Below are positions 1-5,700 of a stretch of DNA of 6,760 nt, piece after piece. Below the pieces are notes generated by a model, which ran no database searches, was not told where the DNA came from, and worked only from the letters and a program-made list of their open reading frames with translations. The stretch spans positions 1 through 6,760 of the forward strand of contig JAYVCL010000146.1 in assembly GCA_043749975.1 (NCBI GenBank), given 5' to 3'. Position 1 is the stretch's first letter. Every line of letters begins with the position of its first letter. This DNA comes from JANYJJ01 sp043749975. GTDB lineage: Bacteria > Pseudomonadota > Gammaproteobacteria > Burkholderiales > Burkholderiaceae_C. Both the position numbers and the translations under genes were made by a program.

Positions 1-103
1 GACCCTCTGCCAAAGGGCCTACCCCCTCACCTGGGGCTTGGCGTACTTTGCGATCCGTTTTCCAAGGCGACCCCGGTATCGCCACAGGGCATCGCGACCC
101 GGC

Positions 104-152
104 TTGATGCGCGTCAAGGCGAATGCAGGATGCCTGCCTAGACTTGTTTCAC
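104..152 (+). promoter_or_regulatory. Candidate FNR/ANR-activated (class II) promoter upstream of the carbamoyltransferase-like gene
   Basis: Positions 104-117 read TTGAT-GCGC-GTCAA, a full match to the FNR/ANR pattern TTGAY-N4-RTCAA. A -10-like hexamer TAGACT (4 of 6 bases of TATAAT) lies at 139-144, which puts the start of transcription near 151-152. The centre of the palindrome (110.5) would then be at about -41.5, the usual position for class II FNR activation. There is no good independent -35 element, as expected when the activator replaces it. The leader to the ATG at 191 would be about 40 bases. The palindrome could also serve a divergent gene lying left of the window, though no minus-strand start codon for such a gene is visible here. 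Seen: motif and spacing. Inferred: oxygen-responsive control. Confidence 0.5.
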
Positions 153-190
153 CGTGCAGGCATTCCCAGGCGTGCCGCGCGAGCCCACCC

Positions 191-724
191 ATGCACCCCA
201 CCCTGAGCCACTGTGGCGTTCTGGCCTTCGACCCCATCGCGCCACGCGACGTGAGCGTCGTGCTGGAGCACGCCCGCGCGCTTCGGCTCGCGGCACAAGC
301 CGGCGAACTTCGGACCCCCCTTCGCGGCTGTAAGCTGGGCTTGCTGTGCGAGATCGACACCAATGCCGACACCGACATCTTTGCCGACATCGAAGGCGAT
401 GCCGCCCTGTTCCGCCGCGCTGCGCTGGAGTTGGGCGCGAATGTGGCGCGCATTCGGCCGAGCCTGAACGAACTGAGCACGCCGCGCGAGGTGCAGCACA
501 CCGCCAGCATGCTGGGCCGCCTGTACGACGCGGTCGAGTGTCAGGGCATGGCTGCTGATCTGGTGCACCAGATGGGCGTCGATGCCGGCGTGCCGGTCTA
601 TGACGGCGTGGCGTCAAAAGGGCACCCTACCGCCAGGCTTGCCGATCTGCTCGACGGCGACGCCTCAAAGCTGGACAAGCGACGCTTTGTGCTTCAGGCC
701 GTGCTGTTGAGCACGATTGCTTGA
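191..724 (+). CDS. Single-domain ornithine/aspartate carbamoyltransferase-like protein (N-terminal domain only, probable pseudoenzyme)
   Basis: This 177-residue protein resembles the N-terminal carbamoyl-phosphate-binding domain of ornithine carbamoyltransferases (OTCase) and ends where the ornithine-binding domain would begin. Matching landmarks in order are the helix ending HARALRLAAQAGE (about 27-39), the core strand KLGLLCE (48-54), FRRAALELGANV (74-85), TPREVQHTASMLGRLYDAV (97-115), GVPVYDGV (133-140) and HPTARLADLL (145-154). Full-length OTCases are roughly twice as long. The phosphate-binding STRTR motif is missing; an acidic stretch at about 54-71 replaces it. The usual Arg in the IRGF-type segment is Gln118, and HPCQ has become HPTA. 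Catalysis is therefore unlikely, and a binding or regulatory role is only a guess. The ATG at 191 was chosen because residues encoded upstream are Arg-rich and lack coding-like third-position bias; only a weak GAG (181-183) precedes it. A possible FNR-type promoter lies just upstream. Confidence 0.75.
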   Translation: MHPTLSHCGVLAFDPIAPRDVSVVLEHARALRLAAQAGELRTPLRGCKLGLLCEIDTNADTDIFADIEGDAALFRRAALELGANVARIRPSLNELSTPREVQHTASMLGRLYDAVECQGMAADLVHQMGVDAGVPVYDGVASKGHPTARLADLLDGDASKLDKRRFVLQAVLLSTIA

Positions 725-729
725 GAGCG

Positions 730-753
730 CGGCGCGACGACCGCAGCGCGCCG
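730..753. terminator. GC-rich hairpin between convergent genes, possible bidirectional terminator
   Basis: CGGCGCG at 730-736 pairs with CGCGCCG at 747-753, giving a 7-bp stem with a 10-base loop. It fills most of the 31-base gap between two convergent stop codons (722-724 on plus, 756-758 on minus), which is where a shared terminator would be expected. There is no T-run on either side, so intrinsic termination is doubtful. Confidence 0.25.
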
Positions 754-755
754 AA

Positions 756-959
756 CTACGCGTCGAGCTCCCCTGCATCGAGCGCACGGTCGAACTCCAC
801 CTGCTCGCTGGACAGCGGTGGACCTTTCAGGGCGTCGAGCGGCCTGAACACGCGACTTCGCAGTTCACCGAGACGCTCGGAATGCGCCAGCGCCTGGAGA
901 ACCGCCGAAGGGTCGGTCATCATGGCAAACGGGTTCGCGGCATGTTGGGGCTTGCGCAT
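756..959 (-). CDS. Small hypothetical protein, 67 residues
   Basis: The protein begins MRKPQHAANPFAMMTDP. Its distinct middle segment includes SERLGELRSRVFRPLD (27-42), and its tail is acidic and Asp/Glu-rich. No signal peptide, membrane segment or catalytic motif is visible, and I cannot assign a function. The start at 957-959 is well supported: AGGAGAG stands about 6 bases upstream (minus strand), and the longer frame upstream has no comparable ribosome binding site. I have an impression, not verified, that short proteins with an NPFA...DP...SERL...RPLD layout recur as hypotheticals in Burkholderiales. It converges on the carbamoyltransferase-like gene and is probably transcribed separately from the ankyrin/tatD operon, because a terminator-like element lies in the 118-base gap between them. 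Confidence 0.65.
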   Translation of the reverse strand: MRKPQHAANPFAMMTDPSAVLQALAHSERLGELRSRVFRPLDALKGPPLSSEQVEFDRALDAGELDA

Positions 960-1010
960 GAGGCTCTCCTGCGGTCGGGATCGATGTTTCGAACTGTAAG
1001 CAGGCGCTGC

Positions 1011-1027
1011 AAAAACGCCAGTCGGCG
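1011..1027 (-). terminator. Short terminator-like hairpin plus T5 downstream of the mltG-ankyrin operon
   Basis: Read on the minus strand, CGCC-GACT-GGCG is followed at once by TTTTT. The stem is 4 G/C pairs, extended by one possible G-T wobble. It lies 50 bases beyond the ankyrin stop codon and before the small gene that starts at 959, a sensible place to end the operon. The stem is short, so efficiency is uncertain. Confidence 0.4.
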
Positions 1028-1054
1028 CAGACGCGGTGTGCGTGTCGGACGAGG

Positions 1055-1070
1055 CCCACAAACGTGTGGG
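1055..1070. repeat. Perfect 6-bp inverted repeat just after the ankyrin gene
   Basis: CCCACA (1055-1060) and TGTGGG (1065-1070) form a stem with an AACG loop, 7 bases beyond the ankyrin stop codon. On the minus strand it is preceded by an AAAA tract but has no T-run after it. On the plus strand TTTT follows three bases later (1074-1077). It may protect the mRNA end or work with the element at 1011-1027. Confidence 0.35.
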
Positions 1071-1077
1071 ACGCTTT

Positions 1078-1716
1078 TCAGCGGGCCAGTTGCGCCAACC
1101 GCTGGCTGAGTGCCTCGCGCCCGCCCAGCCGCGCAAAGTCTGCGGCGCGCAAGCCCGCGTCGTTGGCGTGCTTCACGTCGGCACCGCGGGCCAACAGCAG
1201 ATCGACGGACGCCTCGGTGCCGTAGCGCGCGGCCATCATCAAAGGCGTGCTGAGGTTGGGTGCTTCGGCCTCGATGTTCGCGCCACGTGACAACAGCAGC
1301 GCAACGGCCTTGGGCTCGGGACCGGTGGCGGCGTAATGCAGCGGCGACCAGCCCGCCTGGTCGACCTTTGCGCCGCGCTTGAGCAGCCGCTCGCACCAGC
1401 CGAGCTGCCCGCTCAGTGCGGCAATCATCAACGGCGATTCGCCCTGCTGGTTGAGGGCGTTCACATCGAGCAAGGCAGATTCCAGCAGCGCCTCAGCGGC
1501 CCGCAGCGACTGTTTTTGCAGGGCGATGAACAGGCCGACCTGGCCTTTCGGATCGCGCGCGTTGGGATCGAACCCACGCTGCAGCAGCGCAGTGACGGCG
1601 CTGCGGTCGTCACGTTGAATCGCGACGAAAAAGTCTTCGTACGAACCTGCGGTTGCGGCGCTGGAGCCGATCAAAAGCAGCACACAGCACAGCGCATCAA
1701 GCCACTTTTTCAGCAT
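1078..1716 (-). CDS. Secreted ankyrin-repeat protein
   Basis: The 212-residue product begins with a signal peptide: Lys3-Lys4, a hydrophobic core at about 9-18, and a likely signal peptidase I site after Ala23 (ATA-GS). The rest is about six ankyrin repeats, at roughly 26-55, 57-89, 91-121, 122-152, 155-185 and a degenerate cap at 187-210. Hallmarks are SPLMIAA (94-100), SPLHYAA (124-130) and TPLMMAA (157-163), with LLKRGA, LLSRGA and LLARGA ends. Ankyrin arrays bind proteins; the partner is unknown, and the leader points to the periplasm. The start was set by AAGGAG at 1724-1729 with a 7-base spacer. Both the start and this site lie inside the 3' end of tatD (20-base overlap), which suggests translational coupling. 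Cys10-Cys11 are inside the leader and do not form a lipobox. It is the last gene of the operon. Confidence 0.88.
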   Translation of the reverse strand: MLKKWLDALCCVLLLIGSSAATAGSYEDFFVAIQRDDRSAVTALLQRGFDPNARDPKGQVGLFIALQKQSLRAAEALLESALLDVNALNQQGESPLMIAALSGQLGWCERLLKRGAKVDQAGWSPLHYAATGPEPKAVALLLSRGANIEAEAPNLSTPLMMAARYGTEASVDLLLARGADVKHANDAGLRAADFARLGGREALSQRLAQLAR

Positions 1717-2509
1717 CTTCACGCTCCTTGGCCGGGCCGAGCACCGCAGGGAACAGACGCTCGAAATTGGCGCTGGTGGCGGCCGCCACCGCTTCCACGC
1801 CAAGGCCCTTCAGTTCAGCGATTTGACGCGCCACCCAAGGCACGTTGGCGGGTGAATTGGTCTTGCCACGGTGCGGCACCGGTGCCAGATACGGGCTGTC
1901 GGTTTCGATCAGGCAGCGGTCCATCGGCACCATGCGCGCCACCTCGCGCAGGTCGTTTGCGGTCTTGAAAGTCAGGATGCCCGAGAACGAGATGTAAAAG
2001 CCCAGATCGAGCGCGGCGCGCGCCACGGCTTGCGTTTCGGTGAAGCAGTGAAACACCCCGTTCGATGCGCCCGCCTCGCGCAGCAAGCCGAGCGTGTCGT
2101 CCGAGGCGCTGCGGGTGTGGATCACCAAGGGCAGGCCGGTCAGGCGGCTGGCCTCGATGTGCACCCTGAAGCGGTCGCGCTGCCAAGCCATGTCGGCCAC
2201 GCTGCGGCCGTTCAGACGGAAATAATCGAGCCCGGTCTCGCCGATGGCGACCACCCGCGGCCTCGACGCCAGCGCGACGAGGTCGGCCACGCTGGGCTCG
2301 CGCACGCCTTCGTTGTCGGGGTGAACGCCGGCGCTGGCCCAGAAGTTGTCGTACTTCACTGCCAGCGCATGCACCAGATCGAACTCTTCGAGCGTGGTGC
2401 AAATGCACAGCGCTCGGCCCACCTGCGCGGCCTGCATGTCAGCGCGGATCGCATCGATGCGGGCATGCAATTCTGGAAAACCGAGATGGCAGTGGGAATC
2501 GACGAACAT
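1697..2509 (-). CDS. TatD family metal-dependent hydrolase/DNase (YcfH-like)
   Basis: The 270 residues match the usual length of TatD/YcfH amidohydrolase-fold enzymes, which use two metal ions and have been linked to nuclease and deacylase activity. Visible ligand motifs are DSHCH at 4-8 (His6, His8), GVHP at 61-64, GETGLDY at 90-96 (Glu91), VIHTR at 129-133 (His131), FHCF at 153-156 (His154) and ETDSPYL at 202-208 (Asp204). The full catalytic set is present. The start at 2507-2509 is the standard one, placing the DSHCHL motif at residue 4, although no Shine-Dalgarno sequence is visible in the 50-base gap after pilZ. The 3' end contains the ribosome binding site of the ankyrin gene. The place downstream of tmk-holB(-pilZ) is the conserved position for ycfH-type genes. 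The exact substrate cannot be read from sequence. Confidence 0.93.
   Translation of the reverse strand: MFVDSHCHLGFPELHARIDAIRADMQAAQVGRALCICTTLEEFDLVHALAVKYDNFWASAGVHPDNEGVREPSVADLVALASRPRVVAIGETGLDYFRLNGRSVADMAWQRDRFRVHIEASRLTGLPLVIHTRSASDDTLGLLREAGASNGVFHCFTETQAVARAALDLGFYISFSGILTFKTANDLREVARMVPMDRCLIETDSPYLAPVPHRGKTNSPANVPWVARQIAELKGLGVEAVAAATSANFERLFPAVLGPAKEREDAEKVA
1724..1729 (-). promoter_or_regulatory. Ribosome binding site of the ankyrin gene, inside tatD
   Basis: AAGGAG on the minus strand, 7 bases before the ATG at 1714-1716. It is a strong match to the anti-16S sequence and fixes the ankyrin start. It lies within the last tatD codons, so ribosomes finishing tatD could feed the downstream start. 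Confidence 0.75.
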
Positions 2510-2524
2510 GAACAGATGGAGATA

Positions 2525-2545
2525 AAAAACCGCGCCGCGCCGCGA
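2525..2545 (-). terminator. GC block followed by T6 between pilZ and tatD, weak terminator or attenuator candidate
   Basis: The minus strand carries CGCGGCGCGGCGCGG followed directly by TTTTTT. The two outer CGCG units can pair (4 bp, 6-base loop). It occupies the only sizeable gap inside the operon and precedes a tatD start that lacks a clear ribosome binding site. The stem is short, and the GC repeat could be incidental. Confidence 0.25.
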
Positions 2546-2559
2546 TGTTCAGCCTGGGC

Positions 2560-2955
2560 TCAGATGGTCTGCGTGGGCTTGGCCGACGAGATGGACGTGC
2601 CGAGGATTTCTTCGATCTTCAGCCTCAGCAAGCGGGTTTTCTGGTCGCCCGGAAATCGTACGCCGACGCCCTGCGTGCGGCCGCCCGATGCGTTCGCCGG
2701 CGTGATCCACGACACCTTGCCGGCCACCGGGTAGCGCTGCGGATCATCGGGCAGCGAAAGCAGCAGGTAGATGTCGTCGCCCAGCCGATAGTCGCGCAGC
2801 GTGGGCACGAACAAGCCGCCTTCGCTGAACACCGGAATGAAGGCGGCGTAGAGCGCGCCCTTCTCACGAAAAACCAACTGGATCACGCTCGGCCGCGGCC
2901 CGCCAGACAGTGACGTCGGGCTCGGCAGGTTGGGGCGGGCGGCGGGTTCGCTCAT
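2560..2955 (-). CDS. pilZ: PilZ type IV pilus assembly protein
   Basis: At 131 residues this is close to the stand-alone PilZ proteins needed for type IV pilus assembly and twitching motility. Recognisable blocks are LYAAFIP (35-41), EGGLFVPT (45-52), YRLGD (56-60), VAGKVSWITP (77-86), GVGVRF (96-101) and the C-terminal KPTQTI, which resembles the RPTHTM-like end of Pseudomonas PilZ as I remember it. The RxxxR and D/NxSxxG motifs of cyclic-di-GMP-binding PilZ domains are not present, as is usual for PilZ itself, which acts through protein contacts. The ATG at 2953-2955 lies 4 bases past the holB stop, with no strong ribosome binding site, so it is probably translated by coupling. The position between holB and tatD is classical for pilZ. 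The first 20 residues are Pro/Ser-rich and probably disordered. Confidence 0.92.
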   Translation of the reverse strand: MSEPAARPNLPSPTSLSGGPRPSVIQLVFREKGALYAAFIPVFSEGGLFVPTLRDYRLGDDIYLLLSLPDDPQRYPVAGKVSWITPANASGGRTQGVGVRFPGDQKTRLLRLKIEEILGTSISSAKPTQTI

Positions 2956-2959
2956 GCGG

Positions 2960-4036
2960 TCAGTGTACCGAAGCACTGCGCGCGGACGCACTCGGCAAGG
3001 CCTCGTCCGCCATGGCAAGCCGCGCCTTCGACACCAGGGCCTCGACCATCAGGCCGGCGTTCCAGGGATGCTCTGCATGCGCCACCTGGGCTTGCAGTTC
3101 GACCGACCAACGGTTCAGCCTTGCCAGGCGGGCACCCGCAGCCAGTGAGGCCGCCGGAAAATAACGCGGCGCTGCGCCCACCGCGTTGCGCAGCAGGTCA
3201 TGACACAGCTTTTGCAGCATGTCGATCACGCGCGGCAGCGGCCAGGCAGCCAGTGCGCCGGCGTCGCCACGCGCCATTTGCCGCGGCAGCGCCAGCCAGG
3301 TGGCAGCGTCGATGCCCTCACCCACCCATTGCAAGGCCTCCTGCGGCTGGCCCCCCGTGGCGGCCAGCATTACCTCGGGGTGTGCCACGCCCTGCGCCGC
3401 CAGCCATTGCGTGGCCGCTGCCGCATCGGGCAAGGGCAGCGGCACGGCCTGACAGCGGCTGCGGATGGTGGGCAGCAGCGACTCGGCAGCCGCCGTGCTG
3501 AGCACCAGCCGTGCCGCGCCTGCGGGCTCTTCCAGTGTCTTCAGCAGCGCGTTGGCCGAGGCCATGTTCATGCGCTCGGCCGGATGCAGCACCACCACCT
3601 TGGCACGCTCGCGTGCCGAGGTGGTTTGCGCAAACGCCACCGCCAGGCGCACCTCGTCGATGCGAATGTCTTTGCTGGGCTTGCGCTTGGCCGACTTGTC
3701 CGACGTGGCCACCGCGTTGCCCTCGCCCCCGCCCTCGCTCTCGTCGTCGCCGGCCACGGCCCAACCCAATGCGTCGCGCAGGGCTTCGGGCAGCAGCACC
3801 AGCAGGTCGGGGTGCGAATGGGCCTGCACCAGCTTGCAGGCCGCACATTGGCCGCACGGTTTCGGCAGCGACGGGCTTTCGCACAGCCAGCCCTGGGCCA
3901 ACGCCAGCGAGAGTTCGAACTGGCCGACTCCGCGCGGCCCGTGCACCAACAGCGCATGCGAGCGTTGCGTGGCCAGCGCGGCGTGCAACGGCGCTGCCAG
4001 CCAGGGCAGCGGCAGCAGCCCGTCGGGCCCTACCAC
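2960..4036 (-). CDS. holB: DNA polymerase III subunit delta-prime (clamp loader)
   Basis: This is the delta-prime subunit of the clamp loader that opens the beta sliding clamp; 358 residues. The AAA+ core shows a degenerate P-loop HGPRGVGQ (32-39), with Gln replacing the catalytic Lys, as expected for a non-hydrolysing delta-prime. A four-cysteine zinc site at Cys52, 61, 64 and 67 has the C-x8-C-x2-C-x2-C spacing of E. coli HolB. It is followed by HPD (75-77), IRIDEVR (124-130), NALLKTLEEP (162-171) and the SRC motif (193-195). A charged low-complexity insert at about 96-122, acidic then Lys-rich, sits before IRIDEVR and is probably a flexible loop. The start is GTG at 4034-4036, overlapping the tmk stop by 7 bases with GGAAG 7 bases upstream; the frame upstream of this is tmk shadow. 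Confidence 0.92.
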   Translation of the reverse strand: MVGPDGLLPLPWLAAPLHAALATQRSHALLVHGPRGVGQFELSLALAQGWLCESPSLPKPCGQCAACKLVQAHSHPDLLVLLPEALRDALGWAVAGDDESEGGGEGNAVATSDKSAKRKPSKDIRIDEVRLAVAFAQTTSARERAKVVVLHPAERMNMASANALLKTLEEPAGAARLVLSTAAAESLLPTIRSRCQAVPLPLPDAAAATQWLAAQGVAHPEVMLAATGGQPQEALQWVGEGIDAATWLALPRQMARGDAGALAAWPLPRVIDMLQKLCHDLLRNAVGAAPRYFPAASLAAGARLARLNRWSVELQAQVAHAEHPWNAGLMVEALVSKARLAMADEALPSASARSASVH

Positions 4037-4641
4037 TGGCGGGCTTCCAGAATGGCTTCGATCCGGCGCGTCACGGCTGCCTGCTCGAGCGAGGCGTCGA
4101 CGCGCACGATGCGCTGCGGCAGCGCCTGCGCGCGCGCCGCATAGCCGCTGCGCACGCGCTCGAAAAAAGCCGCGTCCTGTTGCTCGAAGCGATCCGGCGC
4201 TCTGACTGCGGCACGCCGTTGGGCGGCCATTTCTATCGGCAGGTCGAACCACAGCGTCAGGTCGGGTTGGACATCGGCGTGGACCCAGGTCTCAAGCGTG
4301 GCCAGCACCTGCAAGTCGAAGCCCCGGCCGCCGCCCTGGTAGGCAAAGGTGGCGTCGGTGAAGCGGTCGCACAGCACGGTGTCGCCGCGCGCCAGGGCCG
4401 GCGCGATGACTTGCGCAACGTGGTCGCGGCGGGCGGCGAACACCAGCAACGCCTCGGACAGTGCGTCCATCGGCGCATGCAAAAGTATCTCGCGCAGGCG
4501 CTCTGCCAAGGGTGTTCCGCCGGGCTCGCGGGTCAACACCACCGGGGTGCCGCGTTCGCGCATGTGCGTGGCCACGGTCTCGATGTGGGTCGATTTGCCG
4601 GCACCGTCGATGCCCTCGAAGGTGATGAAACGAGCTGTCAT
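4030..4641 (-). CDS. tmk: Thymidylate kinase (dTMP kinase)
   Basis: Phosphorylates dTMP to dTDP with ATP for dTTP synthesis, in the cytoplasm. With 203 residues it has the usual family length. Motifs are the P-loop EGIDGAGKST (9-18), TREPGG (37-42), DRF (92-94), YQGGGRG (101-107) and an Arg-containing lid region from about 142 to 167 with RAPDRFEQQ. The P-loop is GAGKST and the lid has arginines, matching the bacterial type in which the lid supplies the catalytic arginine. The ATG at 4639-4641 puts the first strand at the normal distance from the N-terminus. A GTG at 4651-4653 in frame would add four residues and overlap the mltG stop as GTGA, so it remains possible; neither start has a strong ribosome binding site. 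It overlaps holB by 7 bases. Confidence 0.93.
   Translation of the reverse strand: MTARFITFEGIDGAGKSTHIETVATHMRERGTPVVLTREPGGTPLAERLREILLHAPMDALSEALLVFAARRDHVAQVIAPALARGDTVLCDRFTDATFAYQGGGRGFDLQVLATLETWVHADVQPDLTLWFDLPIEMAAQRRAAVRAPDRFEQQDAAFFERVRSGYAARAQALPQRIVRVDASLEQAAVTRRIEAILEARQW
4044..4048 (-). promoter_or_regulatory. Ribosome binding site supporting the GTG start of holB
   Basis: GGAAG on the minus strand, 7 bases before the GTG at 4034-4036 and inside the last tmk codons. It supports the GTG start that overlaps the tmk stop codon, rather than a start further inside holB. Confidence 0.5.
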
Positions 4642-4649
4642 TGAGCCTG

Positions 4650-5675
4650 TCACGGCGTCTGCTTTCCCGGCGGCCGCTTGCGTTGAAACTGATTGACGGC
4701 GCGATTATGCGCGGCCAGTGTTTCGCTGAATTCGCTGCTGCCGTCGCCGCGTGACACGAAGTACAAAGCGCGGGTGGCCTCGGGCAGCACGGCGGCTTGA
4801 AGGGACGCCCTGCCCGGCATCGCGATCGGCGTGGGCGGCAAGCCGTTGCGGGTGTAGGTGTTGTACGGCGTGTCGGCCAGCAGGTCGCGCTTGCGCAGGT
4901 TGCCGTCGTACTTCGCACCCAGGCCGTAGATCACGCTCGGATCGGTCTGCAATGGCATGCCCATGCGCAGGCGGTTGTTGAACACCCCGGCCACCTTGCC
5001 GCGGTCAGCCGCCACAGCGGTCTCCTTCTCGACAATCGAGGCCAAGGTCAGCGCCTCGTCGGCACTGCGCAAGGGCGAGTCAGCAGCACGCTCGGCCCAG
5101 ACGGTGCTCAGCCGTTGCCGCATCGCATGGTGGGCCCGCTTGAGCACGGCGATGTCGTTCGTGCCCTTGCTGTAGGCGTAGGTGTCGGGGTAGAAGCGAC
5201 CCTCGGGTGCCGCCCCGGGTTCGCCCAGGGCCGCCATGATCTCGGCGTCGCTCATGGCGGCGGTGCTGGGTTTCAGGCTGTCGGCCTTGGCCAACTCGGC
5301 GCGAAACTGGCGAAAGGTCCAGCCTTCGATCAGGCGCACCACGGCCAGCGTTTCGTCGCCGCGCACCATCCGGCTCAGCAACTGCCGGGGCGTGGTGCCG
5401 CGGTTGATTTCGTAGCTGCCCGCGCGGATCTTGCGCGCGTCTCCCGACCAGCGAAACCATTCGTACAGCAGCCACGGCGATGACTGCACACCGGCCTGTA
5501 CCCATCCCTGTGCTGTTTCGCGCGGCGAGTTGCCTTGTTCGACCGACAGCTCGACCGAATCTGCCGCCAAACTCAGCGGCTGGTTCAGCCACCACGCCGT
5601 CAGGCCGACCGCGCAGGCGATGGCGATCAAGGCGGCGAACACGGTGACACGCAGCAGTTTGCGCAGATAGCTCAT
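4650..5675 (-). CDS. mltG: Endolytic murein transglycosylase MltG (YceG family)
   Basis: An inner-membrane lytic transglycosylase that cuts nascent peptidoglycan strands and influences glycan length. The 341-residue protein has an N-terminal signal anchor (basic Arg5-Lys6-Arg9, then a hydrophobic helix at about 11-30), leaving the bulk in the periplasm. An N-terminal LysM-like segment is followed by the YceG catalytic domain: IEGWT (116-120), EGRFYPDTY (158-166), ASIVEKET (212-219), VFNNRL (231-236), LQTDPSVIYG (242-251), YNTYTRNGLPPTPI (271-284) and MPG (286-288). Glu218 is the expected catalytic acid and falls at the same number as I recall for E. coli MltG. The ATG at 5673-5675 places the anchor at the start; the longer upstream frame is antisense to ygfZ. 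It is the first gene of the minus-strand operon, beside tmk as in E. coli. No clear ribosome binding site is visible. Confidence 0.94.
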   Translation of the reverse strand: MSYLRKLLRVTVFAALIAIACAVGLTAWWLNQPLSLAADSVELSVEQGNSPRETAQGWVQAGVQSSPWLLYEWFRWSGDARKIRAGSYEINRGTTPRQLLSRMVRGDETLAVVRLIEGWTFRQFRAELAKADSLKPSTAAMSDAEIMAALGEPGAAPEGRFYPDTYAYSKGTNDIAVLKRAHHAMRQRLSTVWAERAADSPLRSADEALTLASIVEKETAVAADRGKVAGVFNNRLRMGMPLQTDPSVIYGLGAKYDGNLRKRDLLADTPYNTYTRNGLPPTPIAMPGRASLQAAVLPEATRALYFVSRGDGSSEFSETLAAHNRAVNQFQRKRPPGKQTP

Positions 5676-5700
5676 GGCCAAAACCAAAACATGGGGGCTG

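Noticed and set aside
1..141. Open frame from the window edge to a TAG at 139-141 (+), possible 3' end of an upstream gene
   Set aside because: Third-position G/C is clearly lower than in the real genes, no domain is recognisable, and it runs through the FNR-type palindrome and into the -10 box. Treated as non-coding.
38..190. Upstream extension of the carbamoyltransferase-like gene to an ATG at 38
   Set aside because: The added 51 residues are Arg-rich, unlike any N-terminus of the family, and the extension overlaps the predicted promoter.
19..617. Several minus-strand open frames opposite the carbamoyltransferase-like gene
   Set aside because: They show low-information Arg/Ala/Ser-rich sequence, weak third-position G/C bias in the 19-192 part, and no ribosome binding site, whereas the plus-strand frame matches a known domain.
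1678..1716. Lipoprotein signal in the ankyrin protein (Cys10-Cys11)
   Set aside because: The cysteines precede the hydrophobic core instead of following it, and no lipobox with Gly/Ala before Cys is present. A signal peptidase I site after Ala23 fits better.
1871..2734. Plus-strand open frame (287 codons) opposite tatD and pilZ
   Set aside because: The composition is that of an antisense shadow, and the complete TatD catalytic motifs on the minus strand explain the coding bias.
2560..2955. PilZ as a cyclic-di-GMP receptor
   Set aside because: The RxxxR and D/NxSxxG binding motifs are absent. The protein matches the type IV pilus PilZ that does not bind the nucleotide.
3511..4644. Long plus-strand open frame (377 codons) opposite holB and tmk
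   Set aside because: It is Arg/Ala/Pro-rich with no recognisable domain and lies antisense to two clearly identified genes. High GC content leaves such shadow frames open.
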